This document shows positions 51,408-60,707 of a stretch of 64,000 nucleotides of DNA, in pieces. The notes beneath the pieces were generated by a model. The model was not told where the DNA came from, ran no database searches, and saw only the letters and a list, made by a program, of their open reading frames with translations. The stretch covers positions 186,001 to 250,000 of the forward strand of contig NZ_JAHZBQ010000003.1 in NCBI RefSeq assembly GCF_019423325.1. Direction: 5' to 3'. How positions within the stretch are numbered: the first letter of the stretch is position 1; the number at the start of each line of letters is the position of its first letter. The translations under genes and the position numbers were made by a program. The DNA is from Campylobacter sp. (GTDB lineage: Bacteria; Campylobacterota; Campylobacteria; Campylobacterales; Campylobacteraceae).

Positions 51408-51821
51408 TTAATACGCCTTTACGAGCCGTAAATTTTTTAGGTATATGACGCCGTCAAAAACGCCGCCTCCATTCGGCGCAGGCCAAGAAATGGCAATTCT
51501 TTTCGGCTCCTCGTCGTATTTTGGCTCGCAATAATTCTTTGAGCAGTCTATTTTAAATACCTCTTTATCATTGCTATCAAAATCCGTTTGGGTAGAATTT
51601 TTAGGAATTTCCAGCGTGTGGATTATACGATACGGCTCGCCCTCTTTTGTGCGGGCGGACATTATTTTTATTAGCGTGTCAGTGCTGCCGTCCGAGGTCC
51701 TATAGACCCCGTCTTGCCCCAAGCCCGCCAGCTCAAATTTTTTCTCTTTGTTATAAAATGCCGAGATTATAGAGCAGCCGCTAAAAAGCAAAGCCGCCGC
51801 AAATAACGCAAACGCTCTCAT
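51408..51821 (-). CDS. Hypothetical lipoprotein
   Basis: 137 residues: lipobox LLFSGC after a short hydrophobic helix (MRAFALFAAALLFSGC), so lipid-anchored. Remainder polar, with a Cys pair (DCSKNYCEP) and PNGGGVFDGVIYLKNL at the end. Function unknown. RBS AAGGAGGAAAG. Confidence 0.7.
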   Translation of the reverse strand: MRAFALFAAALLFSGCSIISAFYNKEKKFELAGLGQDGVYRTSDGSTDTLIKIMSARTKEGEPYRIIHTLEIPKNSTQTDFDSNDKEVFKIDCSKNYCEPKYDEEPKRIAISWPAPNGGGVFDGVIYLKNLRLVKAY

Positions 51822-51845
51822 CTTTCCTCCTTAGGTCGGTTAAAT

Positions 51846-53183
51846 TTAGTTCTTAAAACTATGAATAGGCGCGGGGATCTGGCCGCCGCGGGCGATGAAA
51901 TCGGCAGATGAGTTTTTATTTACGCTCATCACGGGCGCGCTGCCTAGAAGCCCGCCAAACTCCAGCGTGTCGCCCTCTTTGCCTTTTGGGATGATGCGCA
52001 CGGCGGTCGTTTTTTGATTTATCACGCCGATCGCGGCCTCGTCGGCTATGATCGCCGCGATCGTCTGCTCGGGCGTATCCTGTGGGATCGCGATCATATC
52101 GAGCCCCACCGAGCAGATCGCGGTCATCGCTTCGAGCTTTTCCAAATTTAGCGATCCTGCGCGCACTGCGGCGATCATGCCCTCGTCTTCGGAAACAGGG
52201 ATAAACGCGCCGCTGAGCCCGCCTACTTGGTTGCACGCCATCACTCCGCCCTTTTTGACCGCGTCGTTTAGTAGCGCAAGCGCAGCCGTCGTGCCATGCG
52301 TACCGACGCGCTCCAGCCCCATCTCCTCAAGCACGCGCGCGACTGAATCGCCCACCGCAGGGGTTGGGGCTAGTGATAGATCGACGATGCCAAATTTCAC
52401 GCCTAGGCGCTCAGACGCCATTTGGCCGACGAGCTGTCCGATGCGCGTGATCTTAAACGCCGTCTTTTTTACGGTCTCGGCGACCACGTCAAAGCTCGCC
52501 CCGCGCACCTTCTCAAGCGCGCGCTTAACGACGCCGGGGCCGCTGACGCCCACGTTTATGACGACCTCGGCCTCGCCCACGCCGTGAAATGCGCCCGCCA
52601 TGAAGGGATTATCCTCGACGGCGTTGGCAAATACGACGAGCTTTGCCGCGCCCAGATCTGAAAGCCGCGCCGTCTCTTTGATCACGCGCCCCATATCGGC
52701 GACCGCGCTCATATTTATGCCCGTCTTGGTCGAGCCGATATTTACCGACGAGCAGACCTTCTGCGTCGCGGCGAGCGCGGCAGGGATGGAGTCGATTAAA
52801 ATTTTATCGCCCTTTGCGTAGCCCTTTTGCACGAGCGCCGAAAAGCCGCCGATAAAGTCGATACCGACCTTTTGCGCCGCCTCGTCCATCGCTCTAGCAA
52901 GCGGGACGTAGTCAGTGGCGTTCGTCGTCGCGCCGATGATGGCGATAGGCGTTACGCAGACGCGTTTATTTACGATCGGGATGCCGAGTTCTGCTGAAAT
53001 TTCATTGCCGACCTTTACCAGATCGCGCGCCTTGTCTGTGATCTTGGCGTAAATTTTCTCCGCGGCTTTGCCCATATCGGGATCGATGCAGTCAAGCAAG
53101 CTGATGCCCATCGTGATCGTGCGGATGTCGAAATTTTGCTCCTCGATCATCGCGATCGTTTCGGTTACGTTTTTGATGTCCAT
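51846..53183 (-). CDS. UPF0210/DUF711 (PFL-family) protein
   Basis: 445 residues, cytoplasmic. RTITMGISLLDCIDPDMGKA, VCVTPIAIIGATTNATDYV and GVGDSVARVLEEMG-like VGDSVARVLEEMGLERVGTH belong to the DUF711 family, which resembles glycyl-radical enzyme folds without the radical Gly motif. It is almost always next to an ACT-domain protein, as here (9 bases away). The reaction is unknown. Confidence 0.9.
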   Translation of the reverse strand: MDIKNVTETIAMIEEQNFDIRTITMGISLLDCIDPDMGKAAEKIYAKITDKARDLVKVGNEISAELGIPIVNKRVCVTPIAIIGATTNATDYVPLARAMDEAAQKVGIDFIGGFSALVQKGYAKGDKILIDSIPAALAATQKVCSSVNIGSTKTGINMSAVADMGRVIKETARLSDLGAAKLVVFANAVEDNPFMAGAFHGVGEAEVVINVGVSGPGVVKRALEKVRGASFDVVAETVKKTAFKITRIGQLVGQMASERLGVKFGIVDLSLAPTPAVGDSVARVLEEMGLERVGTHGTTAALALLNDAVKKGGVMACNQVGGLSGAFIPVSEDEGMIAAVRAGSLNLEKLEAMTAICSVGLDMIAIPQDTPEQTIAAIIADEAAIGVINQKTTAVRIIPKGKEGDTLEFGGLLGSAPVMSVNKNSSADFIARGGQIPAPIHSFKN

Positions 53184-53192
53184 CTGTGCGCC

Positions 53193-53459
53193 TTAGATGT
53201 TGTGCATGGCGTCAAATATCGCCGAGCTTTGGATGTTGATCTTTACTTTTAGCTTTTCGCCAAGCTCGTTTAGCTCCTCTCTTAGTGCCGTGAAGTCCTG
53301 CTTTTCCTCGCTTGAAACCACCGCCATCATCGTAAAAAACTCGTCCAAAACCGTCTGGCTGATGTCGTCTATGTTTAGCCCAAGCTGCGCGAGCTTGGCC
53401 GAAACGCCCGCCACAATGCCAACCTTGTCCTTACCGATCACCGTTACGATCGCTTTCAT
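53193..53459 (-). CDS. ACT-domain protein (UPF0237)
   Basis: 88 residues, a single ACT domain (IVTVIGKDKVGIVAGVSAKL, LNIDDISQTVLDEFFTMMAV). ACT domains bind amino acids; partner of the DUF711 protein downstream, perhaps as its regulator. RBS AGGAG before ATG. Confidence 0.92.
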   Translation of the reverse strand: MKAIVTVIGKDKVGIVAGVSAKLAQLGLNIDDISQTVLDEFFTMMAVVSSEEKQDFTALREELNELGEKLKVKINIQSSAIFDAMHNI

Positions 53460-53517
53460 TCTTACTCCTTTTTAAAATTTATTTAGCCGTTTTAAGTGCG
53501 GAAGCCCTTTAAAACGA

Positions 53518-54015
53518 CTAAGCCTTGCCGCCGTTTGAAATTATCAGCGCAAACACGATTGCGACCAAAGCGTAAAATATTACCGCGAGCCATATCGCCC
53601 ATCTATTCACGCCGCCGCCCTTTCTTAGGGCTTCATCGTCCTGTTTATCCAGCAATGAAACAAAACTATAGCAAACGAAATATTTCGCCATAGTTCCGCT
53701 ACTGACGCTAATCGCCATTCCTATACTTCTATCATATTCATCCAAAAACGGAATAAAGCAGGTAGCCACCACAACGGCAAATAGGGCTGCAGCAATTTTG
53801 TACTCCTTGCGGTACAGAAAAAAGAACAGCGTACCGAAAAAGGCCCACCAACTCCACGTGCTTACGTAAGTTAGTTCGCGCTGCTTGCCGGCGCCGAAAA
53901 ATTTCTCGCAGGTGCGTGCGTAAATTTCAACCTTGCTAGGGGTTTGCAAGAAAATTTCCAACTTCTGTCGAAGCAGCTTACCGTCAGATAAAATTTCTCT
54001 AGCGTAATCCGTCAT
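53518..54015 (-). CDS. DUF2628-type membrane protein
   Basis: 165 residues. STWSWWAFFGTLFFFLYRKEY is the DUF2628 hallmark; two further helices follow (AALFAVVVATCFIPFLDEYD and WAIWLAVIFYALVAIVFALI). Unknown function. It starts 11 bases after trpS on the same strand with RBS AGGAGGG, so it ends the der-aroK-trpS operon. Confidence 0.8.
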   Translation of the reverse strand: MTDYAREILSDGKLLRQKLEIFLQTPSKVEIYARTCEKFFGAGKQRELTYVSTWSWWAFFGTLFFFLYRKEYKIAAALFAVVVATCFIPFLDEYDRSIGMAISVSSGTMAKYFVCYSFVSLLDKQDDEALRKGGGVNRWAIWLAVIFYALVAIVFALIISNGGKA

Positions 54016-54025
54016 CTCACCCTCC

Positions 54026-54997
54026 TTAGCGATAAATCCCCACGGCGGCGCGAACCTTTTGCATCAATGAAGCAGCCGTCGCAGCCGCTCTTTGCGCGCC
54101 CTGTCTTAGCATCTCGTCTAAAATTTCGCGGTGGCTTTGATAGTATTCGAATTTATCTCGCGCGTCTTTGAAGTAGCCGAGTACTAGCTCGTTTAGATAC
54201 GCCTTAAAGTGCCCGTGCCCCTCGCCTCCGCGCTCGTAGCGAGCCCGCAGCGCCGCTTGTTCTGCCGCCTCGCTTAAAAACAGCTTCGCGATATTATAGA
54301 CATTACATCCGCGCCACTGCTTAGGTGCCTCCAGCGGCTCGGAGGTCGTTACGATACTTGAAATTTGCTTCTTTAGCGTCGCGGCATCTGCAAAAATATC
54401 GATCGTATTGCCGTAGCTTTTGCTCATCTTGGCACCGTCCGTGCCCGGCACGATCGCCACTTCATCATTTACGCGCGCTTGCGGAATAGTTAAAATTTCG
54501 CCGTGGGCGTTGTTAAATTTAAGCGCGATGTCGCGGGCGATCTCGACGTGCTGAATCTGATCCTTGCCCACGGGCACGACCTCCGCGCTGTATAGCAGGA
54601 TGTCCGCCGCCATCAGCACGGGGTAGCTAAACAGATCGTGCTTGCTCTCAAAGCCCTTGGCGATCTTGTCTTTGTACGCGTGCGCTCGCTCGAGTAGCCC
54701 CATCGGCGTATACCCGCTTAAAATCCAGTAAAGTTCCAGCACCTCTTTTACGTCGCTTTGCACCCAAAACACCGTCTTTTTCGGATCGATCCCCAGCGAC
54801 AAAAACGCCGCGGCGGCCTCGTAGGTTGAGCTTTTAAGCTTTGCGCCGTCGCTTACGGACGTGAGCGCATGGTAGTTTGCGATAAACATAAACATCTGCT
54901 CTCCCGCGTTTTGCGCATCCACCATCTGCTTGATGCTCGCGAAGTAGTTGCCCAAATGCAGCTTGCCGCTGGGCTGAAGACCCGTTAAAATTCTCAT
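54026..54997 (-). CDS. trpS: Tryptophanyl-tRNA synthetase
   Basis: 323-residue class I synthetase. TGLQPSGKLHLGNYFASIK holds the HIGH-type motif (HLGN) and KMSKSYGN the KMSKS motif; ILLYSAEVVPVGKDQIQHVE is the tryptophan-site region. Ten bases after aroK; operon der-aroK-trpS matches C. jejuni. Confidence 0.97.
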   Translation of the reverse strand: MRILTGLQPSGKLHLGNYFASIKQMVDAQNAGEQMFMFIANYHALTSVSDGAKLKSSTYEAAAAFLSLGIDPKKTVFWVQSDVKEVLELYWILSGYTPMGLLERAHAYKDKIAKGFESKHDLFSYPVLMAADILLYSAEVVPVGKDQIQHVEIARDIALKFNNAHGEILTIPQARVNDEVAIVPGTDGAKMSKSYGNTIDIFADAATLKKQISSIVTTSEPLEAPKQWRGCNVYNIAKLFLSEAAEQAALRARYERGGEGHGHFKAYLNELVLGYFKDARDKFEYYQSHREILDEMLRQGAQRAAATAASLMQKVRAAVGIYR

Positions 54998-55007
54998 CGT
55001 TGCTCCT

Positions 55008-55445
55008 TTAAATCAAAATCAAATCGCCGTCTACGAAGCCTGCGGCAACGTGCTCGTACTTAAAAATTTTTGCATCTGGCATCTGCTCTCGCAGCTCGCG
55101 CAAAGCCTGCACGAGCATTTTTAAAACCTGCCGCCACGAAAGTTCGCTTAAAAAATCAAGCTGCAAGCGCGAGCTTTGCGGATAAAACTCATCCTCGTCC
55201 TCGCACGCCCAGTCGTCGTCATCCGCGTCATAACTGCTCGATCCCGCCAGCTGTAGCGCGTAAGGCTCGTAAAGATCGAAGTGCCACGCGATTACGCGCT
55301 TTGGAATTTGCTCGCGCTCTAAGCCCTCTAGTAGCTCGCGCAGCTTTTGCTTTAGCGCCTCTTTCTTTTCAAGCTTATCGCTTTTGTCCTCTTTACCGTG
55401 CGGCTTGGAATTTTTGCCGCCGCCAGAGCACTTTTGTTTAGACAT
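55008..55445 (-). CDS. Unknown C-terminal domain of AroK fusion (own start possible)
   Basis: From an internal ATG (MSKQKCSGGGKNSKP) with an ideal ribosome site AAAGGAAAAAAG inside the aroK frame: 145 residues, acidic/basic low-complexity start, a coiled-coil (LKQKLRELLEGLEREQI), a very acidic stretch (DADDDDWACEDEDE) and an end with WRQVLKMLVQALRELREQMP. It may once have been a separate gene whose preceding stop was lost. Function unknown. Confidence 0.6.
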   Translation of the reverse strand: MSKQKCSGGGKNSKPHGKEDKSDKLEKKEALKQKLRELLEGLEREQIPKRVIAWHFDLYEPYALQLAGSSSYDADDDDWACEDEDEFYPQSSRLQLDFLSELSWRQVLKMLVQALRELREQMPDAKIFKYEHVAAGFVDGDLILI

Positions 55446-55979
55446 CTTTTTTCCTTTCAAGCCTAGCCCGTCGCAGGCGGAGCAAATTTCTTTTACGATC
55501 TTTTTTACGCTTTTATTTTCCACGTCGATTACTATGTCGGCCTTTTTTTCATAAGCCCCGTCTCTTTGAGCGTGCAGCGCCGCGGCCTTTTGCAGATCGG
55601 CTAGCAGCGGGCGCTTGGCAAATTTTTTCTCCGCGTTCTCGCTGTTTTTTAAGCGCTCGATTATCCCTTCAAAGCTTGATTTCAGATACACGACGGTGCC
55701 GATTTTGTTTAAATTTTTCACGGCGTAAAAGCCGCCGCCTGTAGAGATCACGGCGCAGCGGACGGACTTTTCTAAAAATTTCGCAAGGCCCTCTTCCATC
55801 TTTCTAAAGCTCTGCTCGCCCTGCTCTTTAAAAATTTGCCCGATCTTTTTATTGGCGTAGCTTTCGATCATATCGTCGCAATCAAGCGCAAACATCCCGC
55901 TTTGCACAGCCAGCGCCCGTGCCACCGTGCCCTTACCGACCCCCATAAAGCCGATGAGCACGATGTTACCGCTCTTCAT
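55008..55979 (-). CDS. aroK: Shikimate kinase joined in frame to an extra domain
   Basis: Residues 1-~172 are AroK, which phosphorylates shikimate at O-3: Walker A GFMGVGKGTVAR, DCDDMIE, STGGGFYAV and KRPLL. The frame then continues for ~150 residues into a second protein (see nested entry) with no stop. AroK is normally about 165-175 residues. Its start overlaps der by 14 bases. Confidence 0.93.
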   Translation of the reverse strand: MKSGNIVLIGFMGVGKGTVARALAVQSGMFALDCDDMIESYANKKIGQIFKEQGEQSFRKMEEGLAKFLEKSVRCAVISTGGGFYAVKNLNKIGTVVYLKSSFEGIIERLKNSENAEKKFAKRPLLADLQKAAALHAQRDGAYEKKADIVIDVENKSVKKIVKEICSACDGLGLKGKKMSKQKCSGGGKNSKPHGKEDKSDKLEKKEALKQKLRELLEGLEREQIPKRVIAWHFDLYEPYALQLAGSSSYDADDDDWACEDEDEFYPQSSRLQLDFLSELSWRQVLKMLVQALRELREQMPDAKIFKYEHVAAGFVDGDLILI

Positions 55980-57351
55980 CGCTCTCCCCTTTTTTGCGCG
56001 GCAGCAGCACTAGCGGACTTCCCGAAAGAGCAAAGCTCGCGCGCAGTCTGTTCATCAAATAGCGCTTGTAGCTAAAATGCAGCGCTTGCGGGCGGTTCAT
56101 CACAAGAGCGATCTTCGGCGGCGCAAAACCGATCTGCGCGGCGTAGTAAATTTTAACCGATTTGCCCCGCTCGCGAGGTATCGGATGCGCCTTTATCGCG
56201 GCTTCTACCGCTTCATTGATCTTTGCGGTGCCGAGCTTACGCGTAAAATTTGAATAAACCTCCAAAATGAGCGGGTAAATTTTATGGATCCGCTTCCTGT
56301 CCGTCGCGCTGACGCTGATGATCGGCGCGTAGGAAAGAAATTTAAACCTATCTCTCAAATCGCGGCAAAACTCGTCGTAATCGCGCTCGCAAAGATCCCA
56401 TTTGTTTAAAATTATGATTAGACCTAGTTCAAATTTAGCCGCAAGCCCCGCGATGCGCTCGTCCAGCTCGTTTAGCGGCTCGCTTGCGTCAAGCACCAAA
56501 AGCGCGATGTCGGAGTTTTGTAAAATTTTTTCGGTGCGATTTAGCGCGAAGCGCTCGATGCCTTCGATCTTACCGCGACGGCGAATGCCCGCTGTGTCGA
56601 TAAACTCTAGCGTACGCCCCCCAAATTCCGTGCTTTCGTTCACCGGATCGATCGTCGTGCCCGCATAATCGCTCACGACCGAGCGCTGCGAGCCCACAAG
56701 CGCATTTAGAAGGCTTGATTTGCCGACGTTTACCCGCCCGATGATACCCACGCCGATGGTTTTACTAGCGTAAAATTCCTCGTCGCGCCCCTCTTTCGGC
56801 TCGCCCTCGTCGTTAAAGCCCTCTATAAAATCATCAAAAATTTCATCCTCATCCTGCCTCGCGGGCGCAGGATCCAAAAAGCCGTAGATCCACTCTTTTA
56901 GCTCGTCGATACCGCTGTTGTGCGAGACGGAGATCGGGAAAAATTTAACGCCGAATTCGTTAAACTCCCAGCTGCGCTCCTCGTCGCGCTTGCCGTCGAT
57001 CTTATTGACCGCCAAGGCGATGGGCTTGCCAAGCCTTTGCAGCGAGAAAAATATCCGCCGCTCATCATCGCTTGGAAGCAGCTTGCCATCCGTCATAAAG
57101 ATTATCAAATCCGTGCTCTTGGCTTCGCTTAGCGTCTTAGCTTGCACGCGCGTAAACAGCTCGGAGGTGTCGTCCAGGCCGCCCGAATCGATCACGCGCA
57201 CGCGGCGATCGAAAATTTCGGCTTCTGCTCTATTGGTATCGCGCGTAGTGCCCGCAACGTCGCTAGTAATGGCGATGCGAGCGCCCGCTAAGCGGTTAAA
57301 AAGGCTCGACTTGCCGACGTTGGGGCGCCCGATGATGATCAAACTTTTCAC
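55966..57351 (-). CDS. der: Der GTPase (EngA)
   Basis: Two tandem GTPase domains and a KH-like C-terminal domain (about 461 residues); needed for 50S ribosome assembly. Domain 1: IIGRPNVGKSSLFNRL, DVAGTTRDT, DSGGLDD and NKIDG. Domain 2: GRVNVGKSSLLNAL, DTAGIRRRG and NKWDL. I start at the GTG at 57351 (MKSLIIIGRPN) behind AAGGACG; a longer frame to 57438 has no family support. An acidic linker (DEDEIFDDFIEGFNDEG) sits between the domains. Confidence 0.95.
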   Translation of the reverse strand: MKSLIIIGRPNVGKSSLFNRLAGARIAITSDVAGTTRDTNRAEAEIFDRRVRVIDSGGLDDTSELFTRVQAKTLSEAKSTDLIIFMTDGKLLPSDDERRIFFSLQRLGKPIALAVNKIDGKRDEERSWEFNEFGVKFFPISVSHNSGIDELKEWIYGFLDPAPARQDEDEIFDDFIEGFNDEGEPKEGRDEEFYASKTIGVGIIGRVNVGKSSLLNALVGSQRSVVSDYAGTTIDPVNESTEFGGRTLEFIDTAGIRRRGKIEGIERFALNRTEKILQNSDIALLVLDASEPLNELDERIAGLAAKFELGLIIILNKWDLCERDYDEFCRDLRDRFKFLSYAPIISVSATDRKRIHKIYPLILEVYSNFTRKLGTAKINEAVEAAIKAHPIPRERGKSVKIYYAAQIGFAPPKIALVMNRPQALHFSYKRYLMNRLRASFALSGSPLVLLPRKKGESDEER

Positions 57352-57819
57352 GTTCGTCCTTGTAATTTTTGGCGCGATTATAACCAAAAATAGATTAAAG
57401 CCAAATTCTACGCGCTCGCTCGCGGAGCTAAGCGACAAAATTTTATGAAATTTAGGCGCTAAATTTAGCGAAATTTTATCGCGACACTAGCAAAACGCCG
57501 CTCGTAAAAAGTCACCAAGGCGCGAGCCATCGCCGAATATATCGCCGAGGCGGGACTGTGCGTAAATTTCATAAAATTTAAATACCGAAGCCTGGCGAGA
57601 AAACTAGCAACCAAAGCGTGAAACGGGCGCAACTGCGCGAAAGCATATAAACCCGCAGCTACGCAAATTTGGCTGCTTTGCGCATTCAAGCGCCGAATTG
57701 CAAAAACGAGCCGTCGCGCCAGGCGCGCGAAAGCAGGAGGCGCGGCGAAATATTAAAACGGCGGAATATTAAAATTTAATCATTATGCGTGTATAATTTC
57801 GCAAATTTAAAGGGTCGCG
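57352..57819. other. Gap between der and the EamA pair; contains a promoter
   Basis: No gene. TATAAT at 57792-57797 is a good -10 for the EamA genes. The rest is moderate in RAATTY sites. Confidence 0.5.
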
Positions 57820-58725
57820 ATGAAATACAACAACTTCTTGCTGCACCATCTAAGCGTGTATTATATGCTGATGGCGTGCTTTTACAACTCTCTTACGGGC
57901 GTTTTCGCCAAGCTTTTGGGCGCGCAAATTTCATCGCTTGAGGTCGTGCTCTTTCGCAATCTGCCAGGACTTCTGATCCTGCTTTATAAAATCAAGGCGC
58001 GTCCCCGCGCGGCGCGCTTCGCAAACAAAGGCGGTCATCCTTTTACGCTTGCGTTTCGCGGTATTATCGGGATTTTGGGGCTAATGGTGTTTTTTTATAA
58101 CGTCGTAAACATCAGCCTCGGCGAGGCATTTACCTTTCAAAAAACGGCGCCCATTTGGACGGCGATAATCGCATACTTTACCCTCGGCGAAAAATTCGGC
58201 GCGATGGGCTGGTTCTCGGTCTGTCTCGGATTTGCGGGCATCGTTTTGGTAATTCAGCCGCAGTTTGGCTTGCAGCCGAGCGATGTTTTTGGAATTTTAA
58301 GCGGATTATTCGCCGCGATGGCGCTTACCTCCGTGCGCGGGCTACGTAAATACTATAGCTCCGATACGATCATCCTCTCTGCGCTTCTTGCCGGCACGCT
58401 AATGCCCGCAGCGCTTATGATAGCGGCGGAATTTATAGATGCGCCCGCGCTTAGCTTTATGCTTTGCAAATTTAAAATTCCAAACGCGCAGGGCTGGCTC
58501 TTTGCCGTGCTTTTGGGGCTGCTGGGGCTATTTTATCAAACCTACGTCACCAAGGCCTACGCCGCGACGCGAAAAGCGGGCATAGTAGCTACGATCAGCT
58601 ACGCAGACATCATCTTTTCGACGCTATTTGGGCTGCTGCTAGGCGACGCCCTGCCCGGTTTAATGGCACTTTCGGGCATGGCGCTCATCATCGTCGCGGG
58701 CAGGCTCGTGGCGAACCGAAAGTAG
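57820..58725 (+). CDS. EamA/DMT-family transporter 1
   Basis: 301 residues, ten helices expected, two EamA halves (SSLEVVLFRNLPGLLILLYK and GIVATISYADIIFSTLFGLL). DMT carriers export metabolites or drugs; the substrate is unknown. RBS GGGTCGCG is weak but the promoter is close. Tandem with a paralog 6 bases downstream. Confidence 0.9.
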   Translation: MKYNNFLLHHLSVYYMLMACFYNSLTGVFAKLLGAQISSLEVVLFRNLPGLLILLYKIKARPRAARFANKGGHPFTLAFRGIIGILGLMVFFYNVVNISLGEAFTFQKTAPIWTAIIAYFTLGEKFGAMGWFSVCLGFAGIVLVIQPQFGLQPSDVFGILSGLFAAMALTSVRGLRKYYSSDTIILSALLAGTLMPAALMIAAEFIDAPALSFMLCKFKIPNAQGWLFAVLLGLLGLFYQTYVTKAYAATRKAGIVATISYADIIFSTLFGLLLGDALPGLMALSGMALIIVAGRLVANRK

Positions 58726-58731
58726 CGCGCG

Positions 58732-59664
58732 ATGAAACAAAAATTCTACTCCGCGTTTTGGCTAAAACATCTGGGCGTTTACTACATGCTCGTAGCAAGC
58801 TTTTATTTCGCGCTAAACGGCGCGCTAGCCAAGGTCATGGCGGAGCGGATGAGTAGCGCTGAGATCGTGTTTTTCCGCAACGTCGTAGGCATCGCGATCG
58901 TGCTGTTTTCGCTAAGGCGGGTAAAAAATCTGGGCCCGGGCGGCAAGCCGTGGCTGCTCGCGTTTCGCGGTTTTATCGGCAGCTGCGGTATCTTAGCGAC
59001 CTTTTACAATATCGCTCACATCGATCTTGGCACCGCTTTTACCTTCCAAAAGACGGCACCCATTTTCACCGCGCTATTTTCGGCGTTTTTCTTAGGCGAA
59101 AAGCTAAGCTCTAAGGGCTGGTTTGCGATACTGCTGGGCTTTGGCGGAATTTTACTCGTCGTGCGCCCGCACATCGGCATCAGCGTAACCGACGCGGTGG
59201 GAATCTTCGGCGGCATGTGCGCGGGGCTTGCATACACGAGCGTGCGCGAGCTCCGCAAACACTACGCCACCAACCTCATCGTGCTGGTTTTCGTCTCGTC
59301 CGCTACCTTTCTAAGCGCGATGATGATGGTTGCGGGCTGGGCGCTTGAAGGTAGCGAGGTTAAAATTTTAGGACTTTTCAGCGGCGCGGATTTAGCGAAG
59401 CTCGCTTACTTCAACCCGCCAAGCCTTTTTGACTGGGTGCTCGTGGCGCTTCTGGGTGTCAGCGGTATCTACTTTCAAATTTACATGACGCGCGCCTACG
59501 CCGCTTCACGCAAAGCGGGCATAGTCGCCGCGATCAGCTACAGCGACATCCTATTTAGCATGGCACTCGGCATTATGCTAGGCGATCATCTGCCCGGTCC
59601 GATCGTGCTAGCAGGCATTGCGGTGGTGATTTTAAGCGGAATTTTAATCGCCCGCGAGCGCTAA
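58732..59664 (+). CDS. EamA/DMT-family transporter 2
   Basis: 310 residues, same layout as its neighbour (SSAEIVFFRNVVGIAIVLFS; GIVAAISYSDILFSMALG). Similar start motifs (YYMLVASFYFALNGALAKV) show an old duplication. The middle differs by a loop, GSEVKILGLFSGADLAKLAY. The two may work separately or as a pair. Confidence 0.9.
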   Translation: MKQKFYSAFWLKHLGVYYMLVASFYFALNGALAKVMAERMSSAEIVFFRNVVGIAIVLFSLRRVKNLGPGGKPWLLAFRGFIGSCGILATFYNIAHIDLGTAFTFQKTAPIFTALFSAFFLGEKLSSKGWFAILLGFGGILLVVRPHIGISVTDAVGIFGGMCAGLAYTSVRELRKHYATNLIVLVFVSSATFLSAMMMVAGWALEGSEVKILGLFSGADLAKLAYFNPPSLFDWVLVALLGVSGIYFQIYMTRAYAASRKAGIVAAISYSDILFSMALGIMLGDHLPGPIVLAGIAVVILSGILIARER

Positions 59665-59825
59665 ATTTAAATCTAAATTTAAAACTAATTCAAACGCGCC
59701 GAGGGGCTAAATTTCATCCGCGTCGCCCGCCTGCGATAAATTTCAGTGATATAAAAGTCTTAAAAAGCTAAGATTGCGATAAAGTTCTACGGTGTAGAAA
59801 TATTTTTCGATGGATTTAAAATTTT

Positions 59826-60635
59826 ATGCATTTTATCGGTACCAACATCGGCGGGGCGTCGTCAAAGCTCTCCGTTATGGACGAACGCGGCGAATTTTGC
59901 GAGCTGTTTTTGCTGCCAAGCGGCTTTAGCGCGGTCAAGGTCGCGCGCCAGATCAAGCAAAATTTGGAGCAAAAAGGCTACGGCGATGGCTTCGTGACGG
60001 CTACGGGCTACGGGCGCATTAGCGTGGAGTACGCACAGCTTAGCATGAGCGAAATTTTATGCCACGGCCTTGGGGCGCACTTTTTGTTTGAGCAAGACTG
60101 CACCGTAGAGGGCATGGGCGGGCAGGATACGAAGGCGATCAAGACCCTAAACGGCAAGCCTGCGGATTTTATCATGAACGACAAATGCTCGGCGGGCACG
60201 GGCAAATTTTTAGAGATCAGCGCGGGCCGCCTGGGGCTAGAACTAAGCGAAATTTACAAAACCGCCCGCAAAAATCCCGCGATCAAACTAAGCCCCCCCA
60301 TGCATGGTTTTTGCTGAGACTGTCCTCGCTAAGTGCAAACGAAGGGCGATCCGGTAGCAAATATCGCCGAGCGCTACTTCAAAATTCCATGCTCGGTGAT
60401 GTATCAAAACGATGCCAGAGGCGATATTATCAAGGAATTTATCCGCGAGTATCAAGCAGACGGCGTCATCGACGTCGTGCTAAGCGGCTGCCACACCTAC
60501 GCGACCCTGACAAACAGGATCAAAGAGGCGAGCCGCGAAGCAGGAGCGAACTATATGTCGCTAAAGACTGATTATTCAAAACAGGGCGTCAGGCAAATTC
60601 GCACGCGCTCGGAAGCGTTTATCGAGCTACTTTAG
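59826..60635 (+). pseudogene. CoA-activase (BadF/HgdC-like) fused to an HgdB-like end, broken
   Basis: The first part (59826-60317) is a BadF/HgdC-type activator ATPase: phosphate loop IGTNIGGASSKL (the usual Asp is Asn), TATGYGR, GGQDTKAI and NDKCSAGTGKFLE (the cluster Cys). After a run of seven C (60293-60299) the frame fails; with one C fewer it would read CMVFAETVLAK, the expected next segment. The last part (from 60333, in the original frame) is the end of an HgdB/double-cubane component: IPCSVMY, VVLSGCHTYATL and TDYSKQGVRQIRTR. The middle of HgdB is absent. So a deletion plus a frameshift, or a fused remnant. Confidence 0.75.
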
Positions 60636-60707
60636 CGAGTCTTACTTGAAATTTTGAAATGAAGAATTTTCTAAATTTAAAAACAAACCAAAGAAAGGAG
60701 AAGTTGC

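Noticed and set aside
57352..57438. Upstream extension of Der
   Set aside because: The GTG at 57351 has AAGGACG and begins directly at the P-loop domain as in C. jejuni.
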